Assembly: GCA_020831625.1 (NCBI GenBank)
Contig: JAFIGD010000022.1
Span: 1 to 64,000 of the forward strand
Direction: 5' to 3'
Length of the DNA stretch: 64,000 nt
Source: Verrucomicrobiota bacterium
GTDB taxonomy: Bacteria; Verrucomicrobiota; Kiritimatiellia; SS1-B-03-39; UBA6053
The position numbers and the translations under genes were made by a program. Below are positions 16,487 through 24,787 of the stretch, in pieces. How positions within the stretch are numbered: the stretch's first letter is position 1; each line of letters begins with the position of its first letter. The notes beneath the pieces are model-generated. The model saw only the letters and a program-made list of their open reading frames with translations, was not told the origin of the DNA and did no database searches.

Positions 16487-19350
16487 GAGTTGTGGTTGTC
16501 GAGCGCGGCCCGGAGCTTGTGCGAAATTTCAGCCACAGAAAAGGGTTTTTGAATAAATGAAATGTCCGTGCAGATAATTCCGTATTTGGTCATGGTTTCA
16601 TTGGTGTAGCCGGACATATACAGTGTTTTCAGGCCTGGGCGCAGGGCGGTGAGTTGCCGGGAGAGTTCTTTGCCGTCCATATCGGGCATCACCACATCGG
16701 TGAGAAGGAGATCAATGTCGTACTGGGAGTCCTGTGCAAAGGCCAGGGCTTCGAGTGGAGAGGCGGCGGTGTTGGTTTTATAGCCGAGTTTGTTGAGGGT
16801 GAGTTCGGTCATCTGGAGAATCATCGGTTCATCTTCAACGATTAAAATGGTTTCATCGCCCTTGAGAATGGGCTGCGAACCCGCTTTTTCTTTCCGCGGT
16901 TCGGAGGTGGAATGGTGCCGGGGCAAATGAATTTTGAAGCAACTTCCGATTCCGGGCTCGGACTCGAGGGTGATGAAGCCTTTGTTTTGGAGGACGATTC
17001 CGTGCACAGTGGCCAGACCGAGGCCGGTTCCTTTGCCTTCGGCTTTGGTGGTGAGGAAGGGCTCAAAGATTTTCTCCCGAAGCTCCGGCGGAATCCCGGT
17101 GCCGTTGTCACGGACAGAGAGTTTTACATAATCACCGGGCTTGGCTCCCGGAATCGATAAGGCCGCTGCGGATCTGATGGACACATTTTCTGTCTGAATG
17201 AGGATTTCGCCCTCGTTCTCAATGGCGTCGCCAGCGTTGACACAGAGGTTGGCGAGGAGTTGGTCCACCTGGCCGGGATCAATGAAAACCGGCCAGAGGT
17301 CTTCCGCAAGACTCCACTCCAGTTTAATCCGTTCACCGATGAGGCGGCGGAGCATTTTCATCATGCCCTGGAGCGTTTCGTTCAGGTGGACTTCCCGGGG
17401 CTCAATGTTTTGCTTTCGGGCGAAGGCGAGGAGTTGGCGGGTAAGGGTGGAGGACCGTCTGGCGGCATCCCGGATTTCGAGCAGGGTGTTTTTCAGGGTC
17501 GGGGAGGGGTTTTGAAAATTGAGCGCCATTTCGGAGTTGCCCAGAATGACTTGAAGGGTGTTGTTGAAGTCGTGGGCGACTCCGCCGGCGAGCCTGCCGA
17601 TGGATTCCATTTTCAGGGCCTGATTGAGTTGCTGCTGCAATGTGTTGTGTTCCTCTTCCGCGAGTTTGCGGGAGGTGATGTCCCGGGCGGATGCGTAGAG
17701 GAGGTCCCCGATGGCGCGGGCGCGGAGTTCAAGCCAGCGGAGGTTGCCGTCGGCGTGTTTCATTTGCACGGTGAGGTCGAGGCTGTGCTCGCTGTTCGCG
17801 GCGGAGGAGAGAAACGCGAGCACGCCGGCGTGGTCCGCCTCGGGGATGAAACTCAGAATCGGGGTCCCTGCAAGGTCTTCCGGCTTATGCCCGGTTATGC
17901 TGCTCCATTCGGGATTGGTTTCGATGAGGATGCCATCCTTTGAGAGAATGCACAGCATATCGAGACTGGACTGAAAATAGCTCTCCAGTTCTTCGGTCTT
18001 GGTTTGCAGAGCGCGCATGGCCTGCTCCCGTTCGGTGTTGTCGGCGATGACGAGTCCGAAGCGGAGTCCGTGCAGGGGGTATGCTGTCAGGTTGAGGTGT
18101 TGGTTGGTGCCGGTGGTGGTGATTTGCAGTGTTTGCCCCTCACCGGTTCGAATAAGCTTGGAAAACTGTTTCAGGACGGAAGGTTTGGCTAAATCGGGAA
18201 ACATTTCGGATGCGAGGTTGCCGGCCAGATGATGCCGGGTTTGATGAAGAATTTCCGCTCCTGCAGGGTTTGCGCTGAGAATTCGAAGATCCAGCGGTGT
18301 GCCGTCGACATCGCAAATCAGTTCCAGAGAATACACACCGTTCAGTGAATTGTCGACAAGCTGACGATATTGACTTTCGCGGTGCAAGAGGCTTTCTCTG
18401 TTTTTTTTTCGTAATACGGTCCCGGTAAGAAGGGTGGTGAAGACCTTCAGCATTGAAATATGGTCATTCTGCCAGATCCGGGGGCATTGTACGGCATCGA
18501 AACCGATGCAGCCGATGCACTGCCGCGCCTCATCCCGCATCGGGAAATACAGGATGGATTTAATTTCCTGCCGAATTAATTCCTGTTTTTCCAGACCCGC
18601 CTCCGGCGGCAACGCCATGATGTCCGGGAAATGAATGGGTTCCAGTGTCTTCAGTTGTTTAAACCACCAGGGCAGCGCGGACTCGGGAACATCCTGAAGG
18701 AACTCTATCTGGGCACTGATGCCGGGGGCGCACCATTCGTGGGTATTGGTCAGTAGGTTTTTTTCAGGATCAAAGTCAAAAAGACAGCATCGGTCCACAG
18801 CGAAAAACTCTCCGAGTTGTCGGAGCGTGCTGTGGATTTGATTGTTCCATTCCTCGTCGGGGATGTTGACAACCTCGGCGGAAACGCGGTTGATCAGTTC
18901 CAAAAACCGCATGTAGTTCGTCCGGATTTCCTCTTGCGTCTCCTGTTCTGTGATATCGTCGGCGATTTCGAGGAATCCGTGAAAGGCCCCTTCCGTGTCC
19001 TTCAGGGGGACGCTTTTGAGTCTGAGTGTCCGGAACCCTTTGCTGGTGCGGACATGACGAAAAAATTCGCTGTTTTTCTCCCCTTTAAGGTCTCTGTGTT
19101 TTCGGCACTCGGGGCAGGGTTTTGTCCGGGGGGGATCATTAAAGACCTGGTAGCATTTCTGCTGTTTGCCGGAATTCAGTCCGGGGAACCATTCCTGCAT
19201 CCGCACATTGCTCCGAATCACATTCAGATCGGGATCCAGAAGACTCACGCCGTAGGGCAGGGAGTTGCTGAGCAGTTCATAGGCGTCCACGTCGGTCAGA
19301 GTTTTCGGCTCTGATGCGGATTTTTTGAAAAGTGCGCGGAGACGTTTCAT
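16483..19350 (-). CDS. PAS/GAF hybrid histidine kinase with C-terminal receiver
   Basis: A 955-residue cytoplasmic sensor kinase with no membrane segment. In order: PAS (residues ~25-125), GAF with Cys-rich FDVDRCCLFDF-like strand (~145-305), two more PAS domains (~330-430 and ~450-570), HisKA with the phospho-acceptor His in GGVAHDFNN (~588), HATPase with GKGTGLGLA (~775), and a receiver with phospho-acceptor Asp in LLTDVVMPDMDG (~885). The Cys motif CPECRKHRD after the first PAS is common in such PAS proteins. No output domain or partner regulator is adjacent. I use the ATG at 19350; a TTG at 19440 would translate a terminator hairpin. Confidence 0.9.
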   Translation of the reverse strand: MKRLRALFKKSASEPKTLTDVDAYELLSNSLPYGVSLLDPDLNVIRSNVRMQEWFPGLNSGKQQKCYQVFNDPPRTKPCPECRKHRDLKGEKNSEFFRHVRTSKGFRTLRLKSVPLKDTEGAFHGFLEIADDITEQETQEEIRTNYMRFLELINRVSAEVVNIPDEEWNNQIHSTLRQLGEFFAVDRCCLFDFDPEKNLLTNTHEWCAPGISAQIEFLQDVPESALPWWFKQLKTLEPIHFPDIMALPPEAGLEKQELIRQEIKSILYFPMRDEARQCIGCIGFDAVQCPRIWQNDHISMLKVFTTLLTGTVLRKKNRESLLHRESQYRQLVDNSLNGVYSLELICDVDGTPLDLRILSANPAGAEILHQTRHHLAGNLASEMFPDLAKPSVLKQFSKLIRTGEGQTLQITTTGTNQHLNLTAYPLHGLRFGLVIADNTEREQAMRALQTKTEELESYFQSSLDMLCILSKDGILIETNPEWSSITGHKPEDLAGTPILSFIPEADHAGVLAFLSSAANSEHSLDLTVQMKHADGNLRWLELRARAIGDLLYASARDITSRKLAEEEHNTLQQQLNQALKMESIGRLAGGVAHDFNNTLQVILGNSEMALNFQNPSPTLKNTLLEIRDAARRSSTLTRQLLAFARKQNIEPREVHLNETLQGMMKMLRRLIGERIKLEWSLAEDLWPVFIDPGQVDQLLANLCVNAGDAIENEGEILIQTENVSIRSAAALSIPGAKPGDYVKLSVRDNGTGIPPELREKIFEPFLTTKAEGKGTGLGLATVHGIVLQNKGFITLESEPGIGSCFKIHLPRHHSTSEPRKEKAGSQPILKGDETILIVEDEPMILQMTELTLNKLGYKTNTAASPLEALAFAQDSQYDIDLLLTDVVMPDMDGKELSRQLTALRPGLKTLYMSGYTNETMTKYGIICTDISFIQKPFSVAEISHKLRAALDNHNS

Positions 19351-19383
19351 AAAAAAGGCAGGAATGCTAAGCGCATCCTGCCT
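19351..19383 (-). terminator. Intrinsic terminator after the NYN-LOTUS gene
   Basis: On the minus strand an 8-bp stem (AGGCAGGA/TCCTGCCT, plus a partly paired ATGC/GCGCA extension) is followed by six T. It lies about 55 bases after the NYN-LOTUS stop. The T-run directly abuts the ATG of the histidine kinase at 19350, so hairpin and start codon are linked and the site could attenuate kinase expression. Confidence 0.7.
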
Positions 19384-19436
19384 GTTTCTTTGTGGCTTGA
19401 AAAGCGAAAAGCTTTTCTTTCGGAGTGGAATTCGGC

Positions 19437-20708
19437 TCAAAGGTAGTCAATGATATCCCGCCAGTCATCGACGAGACTGTATTTCAGGGGTTTCTCATCA
19501 CCGGGATTTTCCAGAAGCTCATTGTTAAACGCGGCCTGCAGATGGTCACGAAGCGCCCGTTTTTTGATTTGTATCGCTCCCTCCTGTTGTTTTTTGACCA
19601 GAGCGGCCACGAGGTCTTCGAGGGTCAGCGGGGTTTTCAGCACGTTTTCGAGCAGCTCAAGAAACGCGACCGGCGGCGGGTTGGCCTCTTCGTCGATTTC
19701 CAGCGGGTCGATGTCATCGACCGACAGGGGTTCTTCGGGGGCCGCAGGCTCATCAGCGCTGTTTTCTTCGGTGTCGGAGGCTTCACCGGCATCGTCCTCG
19801 GCGGAGTCGGATTCTTCTCCGATCATGTCCACCGCGTCCAGAAGCGGATCAATTTCCACATCGTCATTCTCATCGGTTTCTTTCGGGTTCCGCCGTTCGG
19901 AGCGGGCGGGGGTTTCCTCTTCGTCGTCATCCTCGGTGTTGATATCCTCGCCGGGGAGGAGGACGTGGCTGGAATTGCCGCGTTCGATCAGTTGGATGAG
20001 TCCTCGGTTGGCGGCGTCGACCACGAAATCTTTGAATTTGCGCATGGGCCGGCCGTCTTTGTCTTTCAGACGGGTCTCGTCGAAGCGGCGGATGCGTTTG
20101 CGCATGCGTTGCTTGAGGGAGGTGAGCAGAACCCGGTTGCCGCGGCTGCGGCTTTTGGTGACTTCCTCGACGAGCACGTCGAAGGGGTCGGGGGATTCCG
20201 AGGTCTCTTCCCGGTTCTGCTGTTGCGCGCGGGCCGGGCGGCGGGCGGGAGAGCCGCTGGTTTTGCCCCAGACAAAGGTGTCGTCCGCGAGGGAGCCCAG
20301 ACGGTCGAGGGCCGCCTGATCAGGACCGGCCACGAGCACCTGAAATCCGGCGCGGCGCAGATAGGCGGCGGCGAGCGCGAGGCGATTGACCTCAATGCCG
20401 GCGAGCAGGAACTGGTTGACGTTCGGGAAGGAGCAGATGAATTCGTGCAGACGGGCGGTGAGTCCGGTGGTCAGCGCGGCGGAGCCGTCCGAGGTGGCGG
20501 GAAGGACGGTCACCAGGGCGCCGTTTTGGCTGAGGGTGTTGACGAAGCGCTCGGGCATGGCCGCATCGGCGATCATTTCGGTGTGAACCACCCGTTCGCT
20601 GTCGCTGATTTGGTTTTGCAGAATGCCGATATCTCCGGGGAGACCGTTGTTGGATTTTAAGTCATCCGCGGTTGCGGCAATAAAAATAGCTGTATCACTC
20701 ATGTTCAT
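19437..20708 (-). CDS. NYN-domain protein with LOTUS (OST-HTH) domain
   Basis: A 423-residue protein. Residues ~1-145 resemble a NYN/PIN-like RNase domain, with acidic residues in the first strands and LRRAGFQVLVAGPDQAALDRL at its end. Residues ~180-260 form a LOTUS/OST-HTH domain: NRVLLTSLKQRMRKRIRRFD followed by FKDFVVDAANRGLIQL. Then comes a very acidic low-complexity linker (~262-350) and a last helical domain that may be a second degenerate LOTUS unit. NYN-LOTUS proteins are thought to act in RNA metabolism, with LOTUS binding RNA. It is followed by a terminator. Alternative start at 20702 is possible. RNase activity is not proven by clear active-site spacing. Confidence 0.7.
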   Translation of the reverse strand: MNMSDTAIFIAATADDLKSNNGLPGDIGILQNQISDSERVVHTEMIADAAMPERFVNTLSQNGALVTVLPATSDGSAALTTGLTARLHEFICSFPNVNQFLLAGIEVNRLALAAAYLRRAGFQVLVAGPDQAALDRLGSLADDTFVWGKTSGSPARRPARAQQQNREETSESPDPFDVLVEEVTKSRSRGNRVLLTSLKQRMRKRIRRFDETRLKDKDGRPMRKFKDFVVDAANRGLIQLIERGNSSHVLLPGEDINTEDDDEEETPARSERRNPKETDENDDVEIDPLLDAVDMIGEESDSAEDDAGEASDTEENSADEPAAPEEPLSVDDIDPLEIDEEANPPPVAFLELLENVLKTPLTLEDLVAALVKKQQEGAIQIKKRALRDHLQAAFNNELLENPGDEKPLKYSLVDDWRDIIDYL

Positions 20709-20805
20709 ATCATGGGTTCGGGGTAAAGTGCGGGGGTGATCGGTTCAAACGGAATCCGATCCCTTTTTCTCGCGGGACATTGTTATCTCTATGCGGTCTT
20801 TTCGG

Positions 20806-21567
20806 TTAACGCAATTTCAAATTGCGGAGTTCTTTCCATCGTTTTTGATCGGATGCGGCGGGAAATTGCGCCCAAAGGGCCTGTAAATCGCGGGGGGCGC
20901 GCAGTCCTTCGGGGGCGCGGGTTCCGACGAGAATCTCGTTATGACTCAGGGGCGGCTGGATGGCGCGGACGTGATCGAAGCACTCGCTGAAGGCTTTTCT
21001 GCCGGCCTGATGCACCTTGCGGTGTCCTCCGCCCAGCACGAAATTCATGATCAGACATCCGTCGGGTTTCAGGTGTTCCTGAAGGGCGCGGATGCCCGCA
21101 GTGGTGACGGGGGCGGGGCGTTCGACATCCGTGTCGCCGCAGCGGTAGAGGTCGTCGATGACCCGGTCAAAGCGGCGGGTGTCGCGTTGTAGAAAGGCGT
21201 AGGCGTCGTCCTGGATGATTTCGAGGTCCAGCTCGTCGATGGCCATGTGCGTCCGGGCGAGGCGGATCATGCCGGGGTCGATTTCCACGGCGGTCATCCG
21301 GGTGTCCGGCAGAAAAAAGCGAAGTTGACGGAGGACGGTTCCGCCGCCGAGGCCGAGCAACAGGAGGGATTCCGGAGGTGTGCGCCCCATGAGGGTCGCG
21401 GCGGTGATCGCGTCCCAGGCATGTCCGGTGAGGAGCAGGCGGGGGTGCCAGGTGGCGTGGGTGGCGCCGATGACATCAAAATCGATGGCTCCGTCGGCGC
21501 TTTCGATCACGTGAACGGTGTTGTAATCGGTGTGCAGAATTTCGATTTCGCGCGAGAATTCGTTCAT
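20806..21567 (-). CDS. Spermidine-synthase-like methyltransferase-fold protein
   Basis: A 253-residue Rossmann-fold protein of the spermidine synthase-like group: LLLGLGGGTVLRQL (SAM-binding loop, ~70), VEIDPGMIRLAR (~95), DDAYAFLQ (~115) and DRVIDDLY (~130). Family members transfer aminopropyl groups or are uncharacterised methyltransferases; the substrate-binding residues cannot be assigned here, so polyamine synthesis is not certain. Its ATG overlaps the stop of the upstream kinase gene (TGATG), which implies co-translation with a signalling protein rather than with polyamine genes. Confidence 0.7.
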   Translation of the reverse strand: MNEFSREIEILHTDYNTVHVIESADGAIDFDVIGATHATWHPRLLLTGHAWDAITAATLMGRTPPESLLLLGLGGGTVLRQLRFFLPDTRMTAVEIDPGMIRLARTHMAIDELDLEIIQDDAYAFLQRDTRRFDRVIDDLYRCGDTDVERPAPVTTAGIRALQEHLKPDGCLIMNFVLGGGHRKVHQAGRKAFSECFDHVRAIQPPLSHNEILVGTRAPEGLRAPRDLQALWAQFPAASDQKRWKELRNLKLR

Positions 21568-23498
21568 CAGGGGACCACGCCATAGTCTTGTTCGAGTTGG
21601 TCAAAGAGCAGGTCGAGTTGAGCGTCGTTCAGGGCGCGGCGATAAAGGTGGAGTTCGGCGATGTAACCGTGAAAAGGCAGGTCCCGGTCCATGAGGCCGC
21701 CGAGTTGCAGGCTTTGAATCGCGGGGGAGGGGAGGGAGCCGGGTTCGGTGGGCTGACCGGAGAGGCGGAGGCGGTGCGGCCCGGCGCGGACCTGATCGCC
21801 CCGGGCGTCGCGACGAAAAGCGACGACAAAGGGGCGGTCGCGCTCCTGCCGGGAGAGGGTCAGCCGGGCAATGCCCCGGGGGGATTCGAAGACGAGGCTG
21901 CCGGGGAGCTGGGAGAGATGCCGAATCAGAAACCACTGATCTCCGGGACTGAGTGGATCGATTCCGGCGAGAATCTGGGGCGGGTGCTCTGGATCCGCGG
22001 GCAGGAACTTCGCAACGAGAATCAGGGTGAATTCAGGATGCCGGCCCGGGTTGATCATTGAAAAATACGGGGACCGGTCGAAGCGGATGGCGGGACGGTT
22101 GTTGAGCGCTTCGGGTTCAAGCACGGCGGGGCGTTCCGCCTGGACGGGCGTGAAAAATTGCTCGCCGTCCACCCAGCGCGGGAGCGGGCCGGGGGAGGAG
22201 ATGTTGGCCACATGGAAAAAGTGGGTGCGGTCCCAAAGCGGGAGGGTGACCGCGGGTGTCTCGGACCCCGGTGTGGGCGCGGGGGTGGGCGTCGGGGCGG
22301 GGGTGGGTCTGGGCGTTGGCGCGGGTGTGGGCTCGGGCGGGGCCGGGGCCGGATCGGCGGCGGCCAGCGCGGATGCGGGGGTGGGTGTTGGCGCGGGAGC
22401 GGTTGGCGCGGCGCTTTTCTGCCGGGTCAGAATCATAATGAGAAACAGGGCCACCACCAGCAATGCGCCGGGCACGATGAAACGGCTCTGTCCGGAGACG
22501 TGTTTCGGGGGCGGTTCCTGCGGGCGGGACGCCTCAGGCGGACTGGAACGTTTTTTCTCCGCGAGTTCCACCGCGTCACGCACCTGGTCCAGAAGGTCGA
22601 ACAGTTCGGGATAATCCGCGGGGCGCTTTTGGATGTTGCGGTGGAGCATCATCAAAATCAGCTCGGCGAATTCCGGAGTAAGATCCGGACGATATTGACG
22701 GGGATCGGGCGGGGGTTCGGTCTTCTTCCGGGTGAGGACGACCTCGTCATCGAGATCAAAGAAGGGCAGCTGATCGGTGAGCAGGTAAAAGAGGGTGGTG
22801 CCAAGACTGTAAAAATCGCTCCGGTGGTCCTCGGAATGCCCGAGAATGCGTTCCGGGGGCATATAATAAGGGGACGACCAGGTGTCGATGAGGTCGCTTT
22901 TTTCATGCTGGAAATGGGCGAGGCCGAAGTCGCAAAGTTTGGGCGTGCCCTCTTGATCGATGAGAATATTGCGGGGGGTGATGTCACCGTGCACGATTCC
23001 GCAGTGGTGTGTGTCGGCCAGACCCTGAATAATGCCCTCGGCGATTTCCAGGACACGCGGTTCGGAGAGACTGCCCCGCTGGGCGATCACATGCAGAAAT
23101 TCCCCCTGCATGTGTTCCATGACCATGTACGGCTGTCCGTTGTGAATGCCGTATTCATACACGCGGAGCACATTGGCGGAGTTCAGGGCGGCGGCGGCCA
23201 GCGCCTCCCGTTTAAACGCTTCGACAAGCTCCTGATTTTTGCTGAGGACATAGGTGAGGATTTTGAGGGTGACATTCCGGCCCAGCAGGGGATCGTTCGC
23301 CAGATACAGCGCGCTGGTGACACTGTCACCCATGTGCCGTTTGAGCGTGTAATTTCCAAACGTCCCAGGGATTAGAACTTTATGCCGGCACTGCGGACAG
23401 GAGATCGACGTGAACGCTGTTGCATCGGCAATCGGAATCACCTCCCCGCAATGCGGGCAGTCCATTTCGTCATGAGGATCGAGCAAAATATTCTGCAT
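21567..23498 (-). CDS. Membrane Ser/Thr kinase with zinc ribbon and LamG-like domain
   Basis: A 643-residue eukaryote-like kinase. Residues 14-37 form a zinc ribbon with two CPxC pairs. The kinase domain spans ~48-315, with VHGDITPRN as catalytic loop (~172; HGD in place of HRD) and CDFG (~190). The glycine loop is weak (HMGDS). A proline-rich juxtamembrane part is followed by one membrane helix (~339-357), a Pro/Ala/Thr-rich spacer and a C-terminal domain resembling a concanavalin/LamG lectin fold (~420-640). The lectin-like part should be outside the membrane, so the protein could sense surface carbohydrate. The coupled gene is the spermidine-synthase-like protein. Confidence 0.85.
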   Translation of the reverse strand: MQNILLDPHDEMDCPHCGEVIPIADATAFTSISCPQCRHKVLIPGTFGNYTLKRHMGDSVTSALYLANDPLLGRNVTLKILTYVLSKNQELVEAFKREALAAAALNSANVLRVYEYGIHNGQPYMVMEHMQGEFLHVIAQRGSLSEPRVLEIAEGIIQGLADTHHCGIVHGDITPRNILIDQEGTPKLCDFGLAHFQHEKSDLIDTWSSPYYMPPERILGHSEDHRSDFYSLGTTLFYLLTDQLPFFDLDDEVVLTRKKTEPPPDPRQYRPDLTPEFAELILMMLHRNIQKRPADYPELFDLLDQVRDAVELAEKKRSSPPEASRPQEPPPKHVSGQSRFIVPGALLVVALFLIMILTRQKSAAPTAPAPTPTPASALAAADPAPAPPEPTPAPTPRPTPAPTPTPAPTPGSETPAVTLPLWDRTHFFHVANISSPGPLPRWVDGEQFFTPVQAERPAVLEPEALNNRPAIRFDRSPYFSMINPGRHPEFTLILVAKFLPADPEHPPQILAGIDPLSPGDQWFLIRHLSQLPGSLVFESPRGIARLTLSRQERDRPFVVAFRRDARGDQVRAGPHRLRLSGQPTEPGSLPSPAIQSLQLGGLMDRDLPFHGYIAELHLYRRALNDAQLDLLFDQLEQDYGVVP

Positions 23499-23508
23499 GC
23501 CTGAAAAA

Positions 23509-23585
23509 TGGTACCCCGGGCGGGACTCGAACCCACCGCCTCAGGATTAGGAATCCTGCGCTCTGTCCTGATGAGCTACCGGGGC
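23509..23585 (-). tRNA. tRNA-Arg (anticodon CCU)
   Basis: On the minus strand a full cloverleaf can be read: 5' GCCCCGG acceptor, D-arm with GCTCATCAGGACAGAGC, anticodon stem CAGGA/TCCTG enclosing TTCCTAA (anticodon CCT), a T-arm containing GGTTCGAGTCC, acceptor 3' strand CCGGGGT, and an encoded ACCA end. Anticodon CCU reads AGG arginine codons. It lies 10 bases before the end of the kinase gene's start region, a common kind of integration site, but no att-like duplication is visible. Confidence 0.97.
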
Positions 23586-23708
23586 ACTGTGTTTTTTCTC
23601 CTTAGATGGTGTCCTTTGATTAGGCAAGACAGGATAGTTCCCTTTTTTGCTTTTGGCTGACCCGGATTTCGGATAGATTTTCCCGGATCACCCACTTGGA
23701 GGTCTTTC

Positions 23709-24095
23709 ATGACATGCCGACTTCTTATCTTTATGACGCTTTTGAGCACATTTCTTGCCGCCGAAACCCCGGTTGAATTCACGGTATCGATCCAAACGCC
23801 CCATCCCGGCTACCGCCTGGAAATTCTGCGAATTGACCAGGTGGAGGACCGGACACTGGTGCTGGCCCGGATTCACGGGCCGGAAGATGAGGGGATGATG
23901 TTTCCCATGGTGATTTCGGTGATTTCGGATACGGTCTGGGTTGAGGAGGCCCTGCCTGAGCCGGAGGTGATGGTGGTCGGAAAAACCTGGGGCTGGGGCG
24001 ATGAGCCGGATATCGGTTCTGAAGAACGCTATGCGGACCGCTTTCCAGACGCGGAATCGGTTCCGTTTGTGCGCACCCCTCCGGACCGGGAATGA
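23709..24095 (+). CDS. Small secreted protein of unknown function
   Basis: A 128-residue protein with a clear signal peptide (MTCRLLIFMTLLSTFLAAET, cleavage likely after AAA or AET). The mature part is short, acidic and beta-rich, with a GKTWGWGDEPD loop near residue 95. I do not recognise the family; the single-domain beta layout resembles small periplasmic proteins of unknown role. It precedes the KDPG aldolase gene by 33 bases on the same strand and may be co-transcribed. Confidence 0.65.
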   Translation: MTCRLLIFMTLLSTFLAAETPVEFTVSIQTPHPGYRLEILRIDQVEDRTLVLARIHGPEDEGMMFPMVISVISDTVWVEEALPEPEVMVVGKTWGWGDEPDIGSEERYADRFPDAESVPFVRTPPDRE

Positions 24096-24128
24096 TTTTT
24101 TTTTAGAACCCTTACTGTTTGGAAACAT

Positions 24129-24779
24129 ATGATCATGATGGATTTTCTATATAAATTGGGTGTGGTTCCGGTTGTGGCCATTGAAGACGCCGCGCACGCG
24201 CTTCCGCTGGCGGACGCGCTGATCGCCGGTGGTCTGCCGGTCGCGGAGATCACCTTCCGCACTGCGGCCGGGGCGGAGGTGATCGCCGCGATTGCCAAAG
24301 ATCGGCCGGAGATGCTGATCGGCGCGGGAACGGTGCTCAGTCCCGAACAGGCGATGCGGGCCAAGGCCTGCGGCGCTCAGTTTGCGGTCGCGCCCGGATT
24401 GAATGCCGATGTGGTCCGGGCCGCTTTTGATGAGGAACTGCCGTTCTTTCCCGGGGTGATGACTCCCACAAACGTGGAGACGGCCCTGAGTCTGGGCTGC
24501 CGCCAATTGAAATTTTTCCCGGCCGGCCCCGCGGGCGGCGTGCCGATGCTGAAGGCTTTGACCGCCCCTTACAAGCACATGGGGGTCAAGTTCATGCCCA
24601 CCGGCGGAGTGACGATCGACAACCTGGCCGAGTATCTGGCGGTGGAGTCCGTCACGGCGGTCGGCGGCACCTGGATTGCCGCGACCGACGCGATCCGCGC
24701 CGGAGACTGGGCTGGAATCACCGAGCGCGCCCGCGCGGCGGCCGATGTGGTCAAGCGGGTGCGGGGGGCGGGCAACTGA
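24129..24779 (+). CDS. eda: KDPG/KHG aldolase
   Basis: 2-dehydro-3-deoxy-phosphogluconate (and 4-hydroxy-2-oxoglutarate) aldolase, 216 residues. It cleaves KDPG to pyruvate and glyceraldehyde 3-phosphate at the end of the Entner-Doudoroff and uronate routes. The TIM-barrel motifs are present: GLPVAEITFRT (general base Glu40), GAGTVL, and LKFFPA with the Schiff-base Lys128. ATG at 24129 has GGAAAC 6 bases upstream; two further ATGs follow within ten bases. KDPG is also the end product of pectin and alginate catabolism, which fits the carbohydrate genes further right, although the distance is 20 kb. Confidence 0.93.
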   Translation: MIMMDFLYKLGVVPVVAIEDAAHALPLADALIAGGLPVAEITFRTAAGAEVIAAIAKDRPEMLIGAGTVLSPEQAMRAKACGAQFAVAPGLNADVVRAAFDEELPFFPGVMTPTNVETALSLGCRQLKFFPAGPAGGVPMLKALTAPYKHMGVKFMPTGGVTIDNLAEYLAVESVTAVGGTWIAATDAIRAGDWAGITERARAAADVVKRVRGAGN

Positions 24780-24787
24780 CCTGCGGG

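Noticed and set aside
19351-19440. TTG start at 19440 adding 30 residues to the histidine kinase.
   Set aside because: The extra segment is encoded by a terminator hairpin and overlaps the previous stop; ATG at 19350 is simpler.
23509-23585. tRNA-Arg as the attachment site of an integrated element.
   Set aside because: No integrase gene and no repeated copy of the tRNA 3' end is found in the window.
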